Source of the DNA: Litorilituus lipolyticus
Lineage (GTDB): Bacteria; Pseudomonadota; Gammaproteobacteria; Enterobacterales; Alteromonadaceae
Length of the DNA stretch: 64,000 nt
NCBI RefSeq assembly: GCF_006439335.1
Contig: NZ_SAWY01000036.1
Location: 248,356 to 312,355 of the forward strand
Direction: 5' to 3'
Part shown: piece by piece, positions 47,490-56,668 of the stretch
How positions within the stretch are numbered: the first letter of the stretch is position 1
Layout of the letters: every line of letters begins with the position of its first letter
Translations under genes and position numbers: made by a program
The notes under the pieces: model-generated
The model's input: the letters and a program-made list of their open reading frames with translations, nothing else
Database searches by the model: none
What the model was told of the DNA's origin: nothing

Positions 47490-48404
47490 TTATTCAGGTA
47501 TTAACTCGTCTTTATTTTCAGTCGTGATCCACAATCGTTTGTCGTTTATTAATGCTTTAGTTTTTGGTGATAATGACGGGTTGGTTAGGGTGAAACTAAT
47601 TCTTTGAGCAATATCGGCTTTAGTAAGGATGTTGGCTGTTACTGGGTGAGTTTGGAAAAAACGCTCAAAAGCACCTGACTTAATAATTTTTTCGAACCCA
47701 AGATTTAAACGCTTTTTTAGTGTTTCATTGTTTTTATTAATGAAGAAGAACATTGGTGCTGGGTATTTAAGTAGAAAGTTATCTTCAACAACCAAAGTTG
47801 GTTCAGTTGCGATTTCAAACCAGGGCTCATGTAATGCTCTGGGGAAATAGTCAAAACGCTTCTTTTTAAGCATAGAGAGTAAATATATATCATACCCCTT
47901 GATAACATTGAAATTATTGCTTTCAAGAATATCTGTATCAGGCCAATTGTAGCCTTGTCCAAGCGGCCGCATTTTTAACTGGTCTAACGAAGTTTCACGG
48001 GTAAACTGTTTTTGTTCACCTTTTCTGATAATAAAGATTCTATAACCCATTAAACCTTTTAAGATTGGGATATAAATAGCCTGTAGTTCTTGTTCGAGCT
48101 CTTGAGAAGTCATGCGCCAGTGAATATCTATAAATTCATTCCTTTTCAAAGAAGCTGATGTTCTTGCTTGCGACATTTCATAGGCAACAGGTTTTAAAAC
48201 ATAATCTCCAAATTCATCCCTACTGGCATTTAAGATAAGCGTTAACAAATCAACGAAATAACTTTGTTTGGGATCCGGGTATTTTTCAGATTCAATGTAT
48301 CTAATGTGTTTTGTTGGATTGGCATAAGTGGTACCGCATAATGATATCAAGATGAAAAATACGCCAAAGAGAGAGTAAATGAATGATATCTCTCTACATT
48401 TCAT
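47490..48404 (-). CDS. periplasmic solute-binding-like protein
   Basis: The product (304 residues) has a signal peptide or anchor (IYSLFGVFFILISLCGTTYA) and resembles type 2 periplasmic binding proteins (SBP_bac_3-like), e.g. KMRPLGQGYNWPDTDILESN and FDYFPRALHEPWFEIA. Its ATG lies inside the end of the upstream kinase gene, an 11-base overlap, so the two are translationally coupled. A binding protein without a transporter, coupled to a kinase/GGDEF protein, suggests it is a sensor component. The ligand is unknown. Confidence 0.7.
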   Translation of the reverse strand: MKCREISFIYSLFGVFFILISLCGTTYANPTKHIRYIESEKYPDPKQSYFVDLLTLILNASRDEFGDYVLKPVAYEMSQARTSASLKRNEFIDIHWRMTSQELEQELQAIYIPILKGLMGYRIFIIRKGEQKQFTRETSLDQLKMRPLGQGYNWPDTDILESNNFNVIKGYDIYLLSMLKKKRFDYFPRALHEPWFEIATEPTLVVEDNFLLKYPAPMFFFINKNNETLKKRLNLGFEKIIKSGAFERFFQTHPVTANILTKADIAQRISFTLTNPSLSPKTKALINDKRLWITTENKDELIPE

Positions 48405-51400
48405 TTGGAAGTAGCGTTGCAGCACAGTTTCGTCCCTTTTCTTTAGCTAGATATAGCGCCTTGTCCGTTTGGCGTAGTAAGTTATCGATTTGGCTATCAA
48501 TATCTTGCTCTAATGAAGGAATAATGGAATGGCAGCCGACACTGATCGTTACCATGTCATGTTTACCATTCATCTTGTGGGGTATATGTAACTCTTGCAC
48601 ATTCTTGCAGAGTTTATTTGCCATCTCTAATGCCGAGTCTCTATCTATTGAAGTTAAAATCACAGCAAATTCTTCACCGCCATACCTGGCCGCTAAATCA
48701 GATGCTCTATTAAATAGTGCTTGAAAAACCACGCCTATTTTTCGTAAACATTCATCGCCATCAATATGACCATAACAATCATTAAATTTTTTAAAATTAT
48801 CAACATCGCACAGCAACAATGAAATAACTTGTTGATTACGTTTAGCTCGTCCTAACTCTAACTTAATTTGATCATTAAACTGACGTCTATTGGATAAGTT
48901 CGTTAGGTTGTCAGTAGTGGCTAATAGTTGTAATTGTTCATTTGCTACTTCTAATTGTTGTGTTCTTTCAAGCACTTTATTTTCTAAGTTACTATAAAGT
49001 TTAGAGTTTTCAATTGATATAGCCGCTTGTGATGACAATAGTTGGATTAATTCAATACGCTCAGGTGTAAATACGCCGGGTATCAATCTGTTTTCAAGGT
49101 AAATGATGCCTGTTAATTGTCCTTGATGCAGCATTGGGCTACAGAAAGCAGACTTCACTTTATGTGTTTGAAAGTAAGTATCTTGGCAAAAATCATCATG
49201 AGTTAAGGCGTTTTCTAAAGCAACACTTTGTAGAGTACGTTGAACATATGAGATTAAGGAGGTAGGAAAAGCATATTGAGCATGCTCACTGCCCTCACAA
49301 TCAGGTAGTTTTGACGTAATAACATCGTTATCGAGCACACTCTCAAATTCTATGGAGCTACCTTCACTATTAACTTTTAATAGTAAAAAGCGTTGTGCGC
49401 CCGCATTCTCTAGAATAAAGCTAGATAATGTTTTAATTAAATCTGCGAAAACAATTTCACCCGCAATTAATTGTGATGATTTAATGACTGTTTCTAAGTC
49501 AAGTTGATTGGATTGATGATGAGAGGTAGATACCGTTAAACTGCGCTGATTATAATCTGGTTCTAATAACGTTTCCTCTTGGTTGGTAATATCATCATAA
49601 TTCAATATTTGTGGAAAAGTATGAGCATAATGTTGCTGAAGTTGCATTGCTTTGCCTGCAGCTCCCCATTGGCTATAAAGATAATGACTTTGAATTAAGT
49701 CGTGAACAGCATAGCGTTTTTGTTGGTTATTTATATGAAACTTAGTAAGCAATTCGTAACACAGAGCTTCTTCGTGAATAAAGCCACTTTCATTAGCTTG
49801 TTGAGTGGCTAAGTTATAGTGTTTTAATGCTTGATTAGGTTTATTTGTGACCCGAAAGTATTCAGCTTGTACTAGATGCCATTGATGCAAATGATTCTTT
49901 GGTGAAAATTTAGCCCATTTCTTCAGTTTACGTTGATTTAACAGAACCTGCTTTTGGTAAAGGTACTTATTGAATAACGAAATGTCTTGATTGGCTAACA
50001 AGGTGAGTGAATCATAAAAGTAGAACAATCTATGTTGGTAGGTACCCATACCTGCTTTTAAATATGGCTTAATCTTTTGTCTGTTCACCTGTGCTTGCTC
50101 AATATCATTGAGCAAGTAGCTTTGCATTAATTTTGCAAAATAAAGAAAAAATAACGTACTGGCATCATTTTCTTTTAGATGTTGCGCTAAGTACTCAGCT
50201 TCATCGTAAGCAGAGCCTGATAATAGTTTTGGTGCAGTGTTTAGTGATGATAAGTTTTGGGCAAGTTGCCAACAGATGTCATGCCAAAATTGAGAAGATG
50301 CCATGTTAAATGTTTTAAGAGTTTGATGGGCATCTTCCATACTTGGTAAGAGTGTTGTAAGTACCTCACCACAATGTAATTTATGCTGAATACTATTGTT
50401 TAGTGCGTAAGAGGCATATTCATAGTCACCCTTTTCAAGGGATAGAGAATAGGCTCTATCTAGTATTGCTAACGACTCTGCTAACGGATGTTTGTAATTG
50501 TTAATCATCCAACCTGAAAAAAATACCGGTTGCTGTAAATATAAATTGTGCGTTTCGGCTAACTTTATGCCTAAATCACCATAACTATAGCCAGTTTCGA
50601 TATTACCTAGCATTGCGCATTCCGTAATACCCCACCATGAAAAAGCATACCCAGATATTGGCGCGTAACCTTGCGTAACGGAATTTTGCGTCATTTTAAA
50701 AATGATCATGGCGACCAAGTTGGGAGATGTCCAATAGGCAGCAGGAACGGTTAAACCTAATATATCCATGATGAGTAATTGCTGAGGATCAGTCATTTGA
50801 TTTAAAGAGAGTAGCTCTTGCGGAGAGTGTCCTTTTAAGGTTTTCTTTGTTTTTAATAAGTTGAAAATAACTTGCAAGTCGTTAGGTCTTTTAGGGATGT
50901 TAACTTCTAGCAATGCTAAAGCATGCAAAGAGGCATCAACGGCTTCAGATAATCTGTTTTGAGCGGTATATGCTTGTAAGTGAATTACCGCAACTTGAGC
51001 ACGTTCAATGGGAGTCTTAGCTTTTTCTAATACTAAGGCTAACCATGATTCCATTTGATCGAATAAATTAAGAAAGTAAGCTACTTCAGCAGCATCAAGG
51101 TATAGCTGAATAGTGCTTTTATGATTGTCATTTTGCCAACAACCTTCTGCTAATGCTGAAATAGCACTGGTAAAGTGCTTTAAAGCGGCATCATAAGCAG
51201 TAACTTGCTTTGCGCGTTGCCCTGCGAGCAAGTTAAGTGATGATAAAAGCTGCTTTTCTTGATTTTCCTTGATGACGGGTTTCGCTACATTTAAGTGCCT
51301 AACAATATCAAATAATTGTTTGCTTTGTTCCTCATCAGACAAGGTGTTTAGTAAAGCTTTTGCTATAGAATAATGAACTTTTCGTTTAGTTTTTTCATCA

Positions 51401-53445
51401 AAAATACTGTAGGCGGCTTGTTGAACACGATCATGAACAAATTGATAAACTTCTTTAGCGTATCTTAATATTCCCTCTTTTACAGGGATGTTGATCAGGC
51501 TAGCTGTTTGCTCTAGAGATTCATCAAGAATATTGGCGAGCTCAGTTAATTGGAATTTATTACCAAGGCAGGCAGCATATTTTAATGCTTTCTGCGACGG
51601 TGCGGGTAATTGCTTTATTTTATCAACCATTAAATCAACGACATTACGGGTAATGCTTAATTTATTCAGCTCGGTTAATTCCCAAACCCAGTGGTTCTGT
51701 TGCAAATCAAAAGACAATAATTCTTTCTTTTCTAACATTTCTAAAAATTGCACTAAAAAGAAGGCGTTTCCAAGTGTCTTTTCATAAACCAGTCGTGATA
51801 ATTCCTTTGTATTTTCAGACGTTTGTAACGCATCTGAAATAAGCTCATGGGTTGCTGATTCAGTTAAATTTTCAAGATGAAAATGCTCCACATTGAGTGG
51901 TGACTTCTCTATCGTTGATAAAGATAATGAGAAGGGGTGAGTTGTGGTTATTTCATTATCTCTATAGGCCGCAATAAAGAGGAAGTAATGTTTTGCTTTG
52001 CCTTTTACTAATGACTTTAATAGCTTGATCGAAGCAGTATCTGCCCATTGCCAATCATCAATGAAAATGACTAAAGGATGCTCTTTTAATGCTATTGCAG
52101 AGATGAACTGGTTAAAAACATAACTGAGTCTATGTTGTGCCTGCATACCTGTTAAAGGTGAAGCGGTAGGTTGTTTACCTAAAATGAGTTCAAATGTGGG
52201 AATAGCATCAATGATAACTTGGCCATTATCACCCACAGCATTTTTTATTAAGTTACGCCAAGCAATTAGTGAAGCTTCATCTTCTTTTAAGATGTAATCA
52301 GCTAATGCGGTTAGTGCCTGACGCCATGCATAAAATGGAGTGCTACGACGGTTTTTTTCAAATTTTCCTGAAATGAACAGTCCTTGTTTTTCGGTAAGGG
52401 GTTTGTGTACTTCATTAACTAAAGCACTTTTACCGACACCAGATAAACCTGATACTAGAATTATCTCAGCTGCGCCTTGACTAACACGATCAAACGATTT
52501 GAGTAATAAGCCAATTTCAACTTCTCTGCCATATAATTTTTGTTTCAATTGCAATTTTGGTGATTTGTCTAGTTCACCTAAGACAAAATCAGAAGCCGGT
52601 TTTCTTTTTAATTGTTGTAAGCACAATGATAAGTCATGACTCAAGCCACTAGCGGTTTGGTAGCGTTCGTCTGCAGATTTACACAATAATCGATTAATGA
52701 TTTTTACAAGAGACAAAGGTAATCGAGCATTAATTTCATCTGGTGAACGTGGAACTTTGGCAATATGCGCATGGATCAGCTCTATTCTATGATGCTCTTT
52801 AAAAGGAAGTTCCGATGTAAATAATTGATATAGAGTAACTCCGAGGGAATAGAGATCTGAGCGATAATCGATAACTCGATTAATACGGCCGGTCTGTTCA
52901 GGAGAAATATATTCAGCTTTCCCTTCTAACTCATTATGGTTTTGAAAACTATGTTGCTCAACAGATGAAAGAGAAGAAATACCAAAATCTATAATTTTTA
53001 CTTGTTCAGTTGCAGGGTTATAAACAATATTATCTGGGCTAATGTCTTTATGAATAATGCCGTGATGATGAATATGACTGAGTGCATTCGCTATTTTGAT
53101 CGCTATGGCTAGTCGTTCTTCAATATTTATTTCGCTTACTGTGACTGTCGGTTGTAAAAAAGTCTTCTTAAGTGTTTTTCCACCAATATCTTCCGAAACT
53201 AGCATCAGCGAATTATTATTTTCAATTAGTTCATAAACTTGCCTAACTCCGTCGATATTAAGTAGGTATTTGGAAAGCTCATATTCGCGTTTAACTCTCA
53301 GAATTTCTTTGCTGGAAGGGTAGCTTTTATTTAAAGTTTTAATAATGACATTTTTTTGATCGATAGCTCGAACACCACGATAAATGACAGTCGCATCATT
53401 ATTGAATAACTCTTCGTTTGCTTCGTAACCAGCATTTAATAACAT
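48394..53445 (-). CDS. Ser/Thr kinase-AAA ATPase-GAF-diguanylate cyclase
   Basis: This 1683-residue cytoplasmic signalling protein has several parts. Residues 1-280 are a protein kinase with Lys36, HKDISPDN (catalytic Asp134) and DFG at 153-155. From ~305 comes an AAA/NACHT-like ATPase with Walker A GLSGVGKS (333-340) and IFIDDWQWAD, then a long TPR-like helical region. A GAF domain (~1350-1500), a coiled coil and a GGDEF domain (~1518-1683, active loop GGEEF near 1588) complete it. All catalytic motifs look intact. It lies six bases after the condensation-fold gene and overlaps the binding-protein gene. Similar PknK-like proteins usually end in a histidine kinase; this one ends in a cyclase. 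Confidence 0.9.
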   Translation of the reverse strand: MLLNAGYEANEELFNNDATVIYRGVRAIDQKNVIIKTLNKSYPSSKEILRVKREYELSKYLLNIDGVRQVYELIENNNSLMLVSEDIGGKTLKKTFLQPTVTVSEINIEERLAIAIKIANALSHIHHHGIIHKDISPDNIVYNPATEQVKIIDFGISSLSSVEQHSFQNHNELEGKAEYISPEQTGRINRVIDYRSDLYSLGVTLYQLFTSELPFKEHHRIELIHAHIAKVPRSPDEINARLPLSLVKIINRLLCKSADERYQTASGLSHDLSLCLQQLKRKPASDFVLGELDKSPKLQLKQKLYGREVEIGLLLKSFDRVSQGAAEIILVSGLSGVGKSALVNEVHKPLTEKQGLFISGKFEKNRRSTPFYAWRQALTALADYILKEDEASLIAWRNLIKNAVGDNGQVIIDAIPTFELILGKQPTASPLTGMQAQHRLSYVFNQFISAIALKEHPLVIFIDDWQWADTASIKLLKSLVKGKAKHYFLFIAAYRDNEITTTHPFSLSLSTIEKSPLNVEHFHLENLTESATHELISDALQTSENTKELSRLVYEKTLGNAFFLVQFLEMLEKKELLSFDLQQNHWVWELTELNKLSITRNVVDLMVDKIKQLPAPSQKALKYAACLGNKFQLTELANILDESLEQTASLINIPVKEGILRYAKEVYQFVHDRVQQAAYSIFDEKTKRKVHYSIAKALLNTLSDEEQSKQLFDIVRHLNVAKPVIKENQEKQLLSSLNLLAGQRAKQVTAYDAALKHFTSAISALAEGCWQNDNHKSTIQLYLDAAEVAYFLNLFDQMESWLALVLEKAKTPIERAQVAVIHLQAYTAQNRLSEAVDASLHALALLEVNIPKRPNDLQVIFNLLKTKKTLKGHSPQELLSLNQMTDPQQLLIMDILGLTVPAAYWTSPNLVAMIIFKMTQNSVTQGYAPISGYAFSWWGITECAMLGNIETGYSYGDLGIKLAETHNLYLQQPVFFSGWMINNYKHPLAESLAILDRAYSLSLEKGDYEYASYALNNSIQHKLHCGEVLTTLLPSMEDAHQTLKTFNMASSQFWHDICWQLAQNLSSLNTAPKLLSGSAYDEAEYLAQHLKENDASTLFFLYFAKLMQSYLLNDIEQAQVNRQKIKPYLKAGMGTYQHRLFYFYDSLTLLANQDISLFNKYLYQKQVLLNQRKLKKWAKFSPKNHLHQWHLVQAEYFRVTNKPNQALKHYNLATQQANESGFIHEEALCYELLTKFHINNQQKRYAVHDLIQSHYLYSQWGAAGKAMQLQQHYAHTFPQILNYDDITNQEETLLEPDYNQRSLTVSTSHHQSNQLDLETVIKSSQLIAGEIVFADLIKTLSSFILENAGAQRFLLLKVNSEGSSIEFESVLDNDVITSKLPDCEGSEHAQYAFPTSLISYVQRTLQSVALENALTHDDFCQDTYFQTHKVKSAFCSPMLHQGQLTGIIYLENRLIPGVFTPERIELIQLLSSQAAISIENSKLYSNLENKVLERTQQLEVANEQLQLLATTDNLTNLSNRRQFNDQIKLELGRAKRNQQVISLLLCDVDNFKKFNDCYGHIDGDECLRKIGVVFQALFNRASDLAARYGGEEFAVILTSIDRDSALEMANKLCKNVQELHIPHKMNGKHDMVTISVGCHSIIPSLEQDIDSQIDNLLRQTDKALYLAKEKGRNCAATLLPNEM

Positions 53446-53451
53446 AAACTA

Positions 53452-54801
53452 TTATCCAGCATTTAAAAAAACATGATCAAGCTGAATTGCTATGTTTTGA
53501 TTAACTTTCGCAGAATCTAAAGAAGGAAATTGTGATATACATAATTCATCGTTAGGTGAGAAATTAACTACAAAAACAGGGCGGTTTACTAAGGCAGCTC
53601 CGAGGTTATCTTTCGGTTCAATGTTAACACCACTTTGATGCCGAATAGATGTACAGTCAGCTAAATAGTCTGGCTGGTTATTGAAAGTAAAATTGTTCCA
53701 ATTAGTGACGACAAAAGACAGTGGCTCGTCAGCAGTACCGACTAACCCTTGATCTATTGCATCTTCAGTTAAGGCAAATACAGAAACATCAATGTTATTG
53801 GCCTTAAACTCGATGATACGATCATTTATTTCATTGGCTATTTCGGCGATAGAATTTCCAGCATTAACGGTAACAGGTACAAAAGCGATGTAATTTCCTG
53901 TGTATTGTAGGCGCATTGCAGGCGTTAATATATCGGATAACATTTTAAAACTGATTTGATGGTCAACTGCTAAGCCTTTTTGTTGCACATTGATGTGGTA
54001 TAAGGCTTTTACTATGCAGGCGCAGGCAACGCTGTTTTTAGTGACATTGCTGTATTCATGACGAATGGTTGTAATTAACTCTTGAACATTAAAGTATTGT
54101 GTTATTGGAGAGCGTTCGGTTTGTTTATATTTGGGTAATAGTTCATCAAGCGCTGCCATTGGTATAGCATGATGACCAAGATCTCCTATAGAGTATGCAG
54201 TGATACCTTCAATATTTTTTTCATGGTTTGCTGATGAATTCATCTCAAATCGTTGCTTAACTATGATATCAGAATCAACCGTTTTCAATTGTTGAGTTAC
54301 GGCAATAATTTTCTCTTTTTCAGTGCTATTTTGCTCGTATAAAGCATTATAGAAATTGATAATATTGTTAAATATTACCTCAGAGCTTCGAGCATCAACA
54401 TGGGTATGGCAACTGGTTTGCGCAATGATAAATTCATTCTCTTCACTAGGGTTAGTTCCTAAAATTAACGTAAAAAACATGGGTACATAGTTTTGTGCCT
54501 CGAATGTTTTATGGCTATGTTGGCAGACTTGAGTAAAAGCCTCTTCAAGGCTGTTAGATTGCAGGGTATGTAATGAAAAAATGGGAGTTTCAGTTTGTTG
54601 CCAAGAGTAATTGTCTTGACTAATAAAGTTAACTTGAAATGAAAATTTATCTATACACTGACAAACGGTTTCAATACTTTGCTGTAAAAGCATTACGTTT
54701 ATGTTGCCTTGGAAACGATAGCCGCTGGTAAAAGCAATGTTCGCCCTATCCATTAAGCCTTCAAGGCCGATTTTTCCTATAGTATTGAAAGAGTGTTCCA
54801 T
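53452..54801 (-). CDS. condensation/CAT-fold acyltransferase-like protein
   Basis: The ~449-residue protein has the architecture of the chloramphenicol acetyltransferase/condensation domain superfamily: HTHVDARS carries the HxxxD catalytic pattern (His at D-4), and a second half holds SFVVTNWNNFTF, similar to the C-terminal loop of such enzymes. The acyl donor and acceptor are unknown. No carrier protein or adenylation domain is nearby, so a non-ribosomal peptide role is unlikely. It is the first gene of the kinase operon, with six bases to the next gene. ATG 54801 has GGGA upstream; the ATG at 54813 is also possible. Confidence 0.6.
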   Translation of the reverse strand: MEHSFNTIGKIGLEGLMDRANIAFTSGYRFQGNINVMLLQQSIETVCQCIDKFSFQVNFISQDNYSWQQTETPIFSLHTLQSNSLEEAFTQVCQHSHKTFEAQNYVPMFFTLILGTNPSEENEFIIAQTSCHTHVDARSSEVIFNNIINFYNALYEQNSTEKEKIIAVTQQLKTVDSDIIVKQRFEMNSSANHEKNIEGITAYSIGDLGHHAIPMAALDELLPKYKQTERSPITQYFNVQELITTIRHEYSNVTKNSVACACIVKALYHINVQQKGLAVDHQISFKMLSDILTPAMRLQYTGNYIAFVPVTVNAGNSIAEIANEINDRIIEFKANNIDVSVFALTEDAIDQGLVGTADEPLSFVVTNWNNFTFNNQPDYLADCTSIRHQSGVNIEPKDNLGAALVNRPVFVVNFSPNDELCISQFPSLDSAKVNQNIAIQLDHVFLNAG

Positions 54802-55061
54802 TGCAGTTCCCATCTCGTTATTTTATAGCGTCACCTAACACTCAGCCTGTTGAAAGGATAAATTTCTTGTTTGCTGTTTATCTAGTGCGAGGTAAATTAA
54901 ATTGTTTCGCTAACTTAAAACTATAGATTAAAAATAGCATTTGTCTATATTTTTAGGCCACTTAGCTACTTTTTTACAGTTTGAAATAAGTGATTAATTT
55001 TGATGGGATTTGTATGTAAAAAATGCTTTATATTTCAGGTAAAGTCAGTCAAAATCTAGGG

Positions 55062-55075
55062 CACGAAATATCGCG
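55062..55075. promoter_or_regulatory. 14-bp palindromic site A (CACGAAATATCGCG)
   Basis: It lies 16 bases before the sigma-54 activator's ATG. Two close relatives, CACGATATAGCGTG and CGCGATATATCGTG, lie between this gene and ccoG. The shared pattern is CRCGAWATATCGYG. The position suggests autoregulation of the activator. Confidence 0.6.
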
Positions 55076-55091
55076 CTCTTAAAGGTTGATT

Positions 55092-56516
55092 ATGAAAAAC
55101 ACATTAAAGCAATTTCTTGCAGATTCTGAATTATTGCTAAATGCCGTAGGTGAAGGTGTTTATGGTTTTGATTTAGAAGGTAAAGCTGTTTTTATCAATC
55201 CTGCGGCAGAACAAATGACAGGCTGGAAGTCCAGTGAATTATTAGGCAAAAATATTCATCAATATCACCATCATAGTCATGAAAATGGTGATGAATACCC
55301 TGTTGAGGAGTGCAAAATATACAATACCATGCATGATGGCATTGAGCGAAGAGTCACTAATGAAGTGTTTTGGCGAAAAGATGGTAGTTGCTTTCCTGTT
55401 GAATACACTTCTACACCTGTTTATAAAGATAATAAGCGTATTGGTGCTGTAGCGGTATTTCGTGATGTGAGTCAACAGCGCTTAGCCGATGATAATTTGC
55501 GAAAAGCACTACAACAAGTGCAAGAATTAACAGAAAAGCTGCAAGCTGAAAATACTTATTTACAAGATGAGATCAATTCAGCTTGGTCAGGATCTGGCTT
55601 AGAGGGAGTTAGTCAGCCATTTAAACAAATGCTTGAGCAGATTAAGCTAGTTGGGCAAACCGATAGCACAGTATTAATACTTGGTGAAAATGGTACTGGT
55701 AAAGAAGTGGTCGCGAGAAACCTTCATCAGTTAAGTGAACGCTGCAACTCTCCTATGATGAAAGTGAATTGCGCAGCCTTTACCGCGAGTTTACTTGAAT
55801 CTGAATTGTTCGGTCATGAAAAGGGAGCTTTCACTGGTGCAAATGAGCGACGAAAAGGTCGTTTTGAACAAGCTCATCAGGGCACACTATTTCTTGATGA
55901 GATAGGGGAGTTGTCTTTAGAAGCACAGAGTAAATTGCTAAGAGTATTGCAAGAGCGTGAATTTGAAAGAGTGGGTGGCAGTAAAACTATTCGCGTCGAC
56001 ATTCGAATCATTACAGCGACCAATAGAAACTTGCTTGAGATGGTCGCCGAGGGAAAATTTAGAATGGATTTATACTATCGATTGAATGTTTTTCCAATAG
56101 AAGTACCATCATTGCGTCAGCGTATCGAAGATATTCCAATTTTGTGTGATAGCATTTTAAAACAGCTAAACAATAAACTAAAAAAACATGTAACCGGCAT
56201 TAATAAGCGTAGCTTGCTTAAGCTGAGTCAATATTCTTGGCCTGGAAATATCAGAGAACTGCAAAACATTTTAGAACGTGAAGTAATTTTAACCACTTCG
56301 AGAGTGCTAGATGTTAAGCAAAGTTTCAAGGATATTTTGCAACCAGTAATATCTGAACGTAAAACACTGGCAGAGGCAGAAAAAGAGCATATTATTGCTA
56401 CATTGCATGAATGTAAATGGCGGATTGGAGGTGCTCAAGGCGCAGCAAAAACTTTAGGGTTACCTGATAGTACCTTACGTTCAAAAATGAAAAAATTAAA
56501 GATAGACAGACCATAA
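55092..56516 (+). CDS. PAS-type sigma-54-dependent activator
   Basis: The protein has 474 residues. An N-terminal PAS domain (~10-130) is followed by a short coiled coil (~135-160) and an AAA+ domain (Walker A GENGTGKE at ~197, sigma-54 contact GAFTGA near 245, Walker B GTLFLDEIGEL). A Fis-type helix-turn-helix ends it (GGAQGAAKTLGLPDSTLRSK, in part). It opens sigma-54 promoters when a small ligand or redox signal is sensed by PAS. ATG 55092 has AAAGG seven bases upstream. ccoG lies 152 bases downstream behind a sigma-54 promoter, so it is the likely target. Confidence 0.9.
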   Translation: MKNTLKQFLADSELLLNAVGEGVYGFDLEGKAVFINPAAEQMTGWKSSELLGKNIHQYHHHSHENGDEYPVEECKIYNTMHDGIERRVTNEVFWRKDGSCFPVEYTSTPVYKDNKRIGAVAVFRDVSQQRLADDNLRKALQQVQELTEKLQAENTYLQDEINSAWSGSGLEGVSQPFKQMLEQIKLVGQTDSTVLILGENGTGKEVVARNLHQLSERCNSPMMKVNCAAFTASLLESELFGHEKGAFTGANERRKGRFEQAHQGTLFLDEIGELSLEAQSKLLRVLQEREFERVGGSKTIRVDIRIITATNRNLLEMVAEGKFRMDLYYRLNVFPIEVPSLRQRIEDIPILCDSILKQLNNKLKKHVTGINKRSLLKLSQYSWPGNIRELQNILEREVILTTSRVLDVKQSFKDILQPVISERKTLAEAEKEHIIATLHECKWRIGGAQGAAKTLGLPDSTLRSKMKKLKIDRP

Positions 56517-56520
56517 AAAG

Positions 56521-56558
56521 CACGATATAGCGTGGCAGCGCGATATATCGTGTTTTTT
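56521..56558 (+). promoter_or_regulatory. palindromic sites B and C, doubling as a terminator
   Basis: Site B CACGATATAGCGTG (56521-56534) and site C CGCGATATATCGTG (56539-56552) are each palindromic, with centres 18 bp apart. The outer arms CACGATATA and TATATCGTG also form a hairpin followed by TTTTTT, so the region can terminate the regulator's transcript. Their position ~95-115 bases before the likely ccoG transcription start fits upstream activator sequences for a sigma-54 activator. Confidence 0.65.
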
Positions 56559-56615
56559 GCTGGTTGGGAAATATAATTTAAACATAAAATACAATAACTT
56601 ATAAAGTATCAAAAC

Positions 56616-56631
56616 TGGCTCGATTATTGAT
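56616..56631 (+). promoter_or_regulatory. sigma-54 promoter of ccoG operon
   Basis: TGGCTCGATTATTGAT matches the -24/-12 pattern TGGCACG-N4-TTGCW, with GG and the -12 pair separated by exactly ten bases. GA replaces GC at -12. It ends 37 bases before the ccoG ATG and is next to a sigma-54 activator gene. Confidence 0.7.
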
Positions 56632-56668
56632 GTTAGGTAACAAATACCTACTGTCCTGAAGTCAGAAT

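Noticed and set aside
48383..48724. Plus-strand 113-codon frame antisense to the GGDEF domain
   Set aside because: It is fully opposite a conserved catalytic domain and has no start signal of its own.
56621..56640. FNR-like half-site TTGAT near ccoG
   Set aside because: The matching ATCAA half is missing at the right spacing; the bases are better explained as the -12 part of a sigma-54 promoter.
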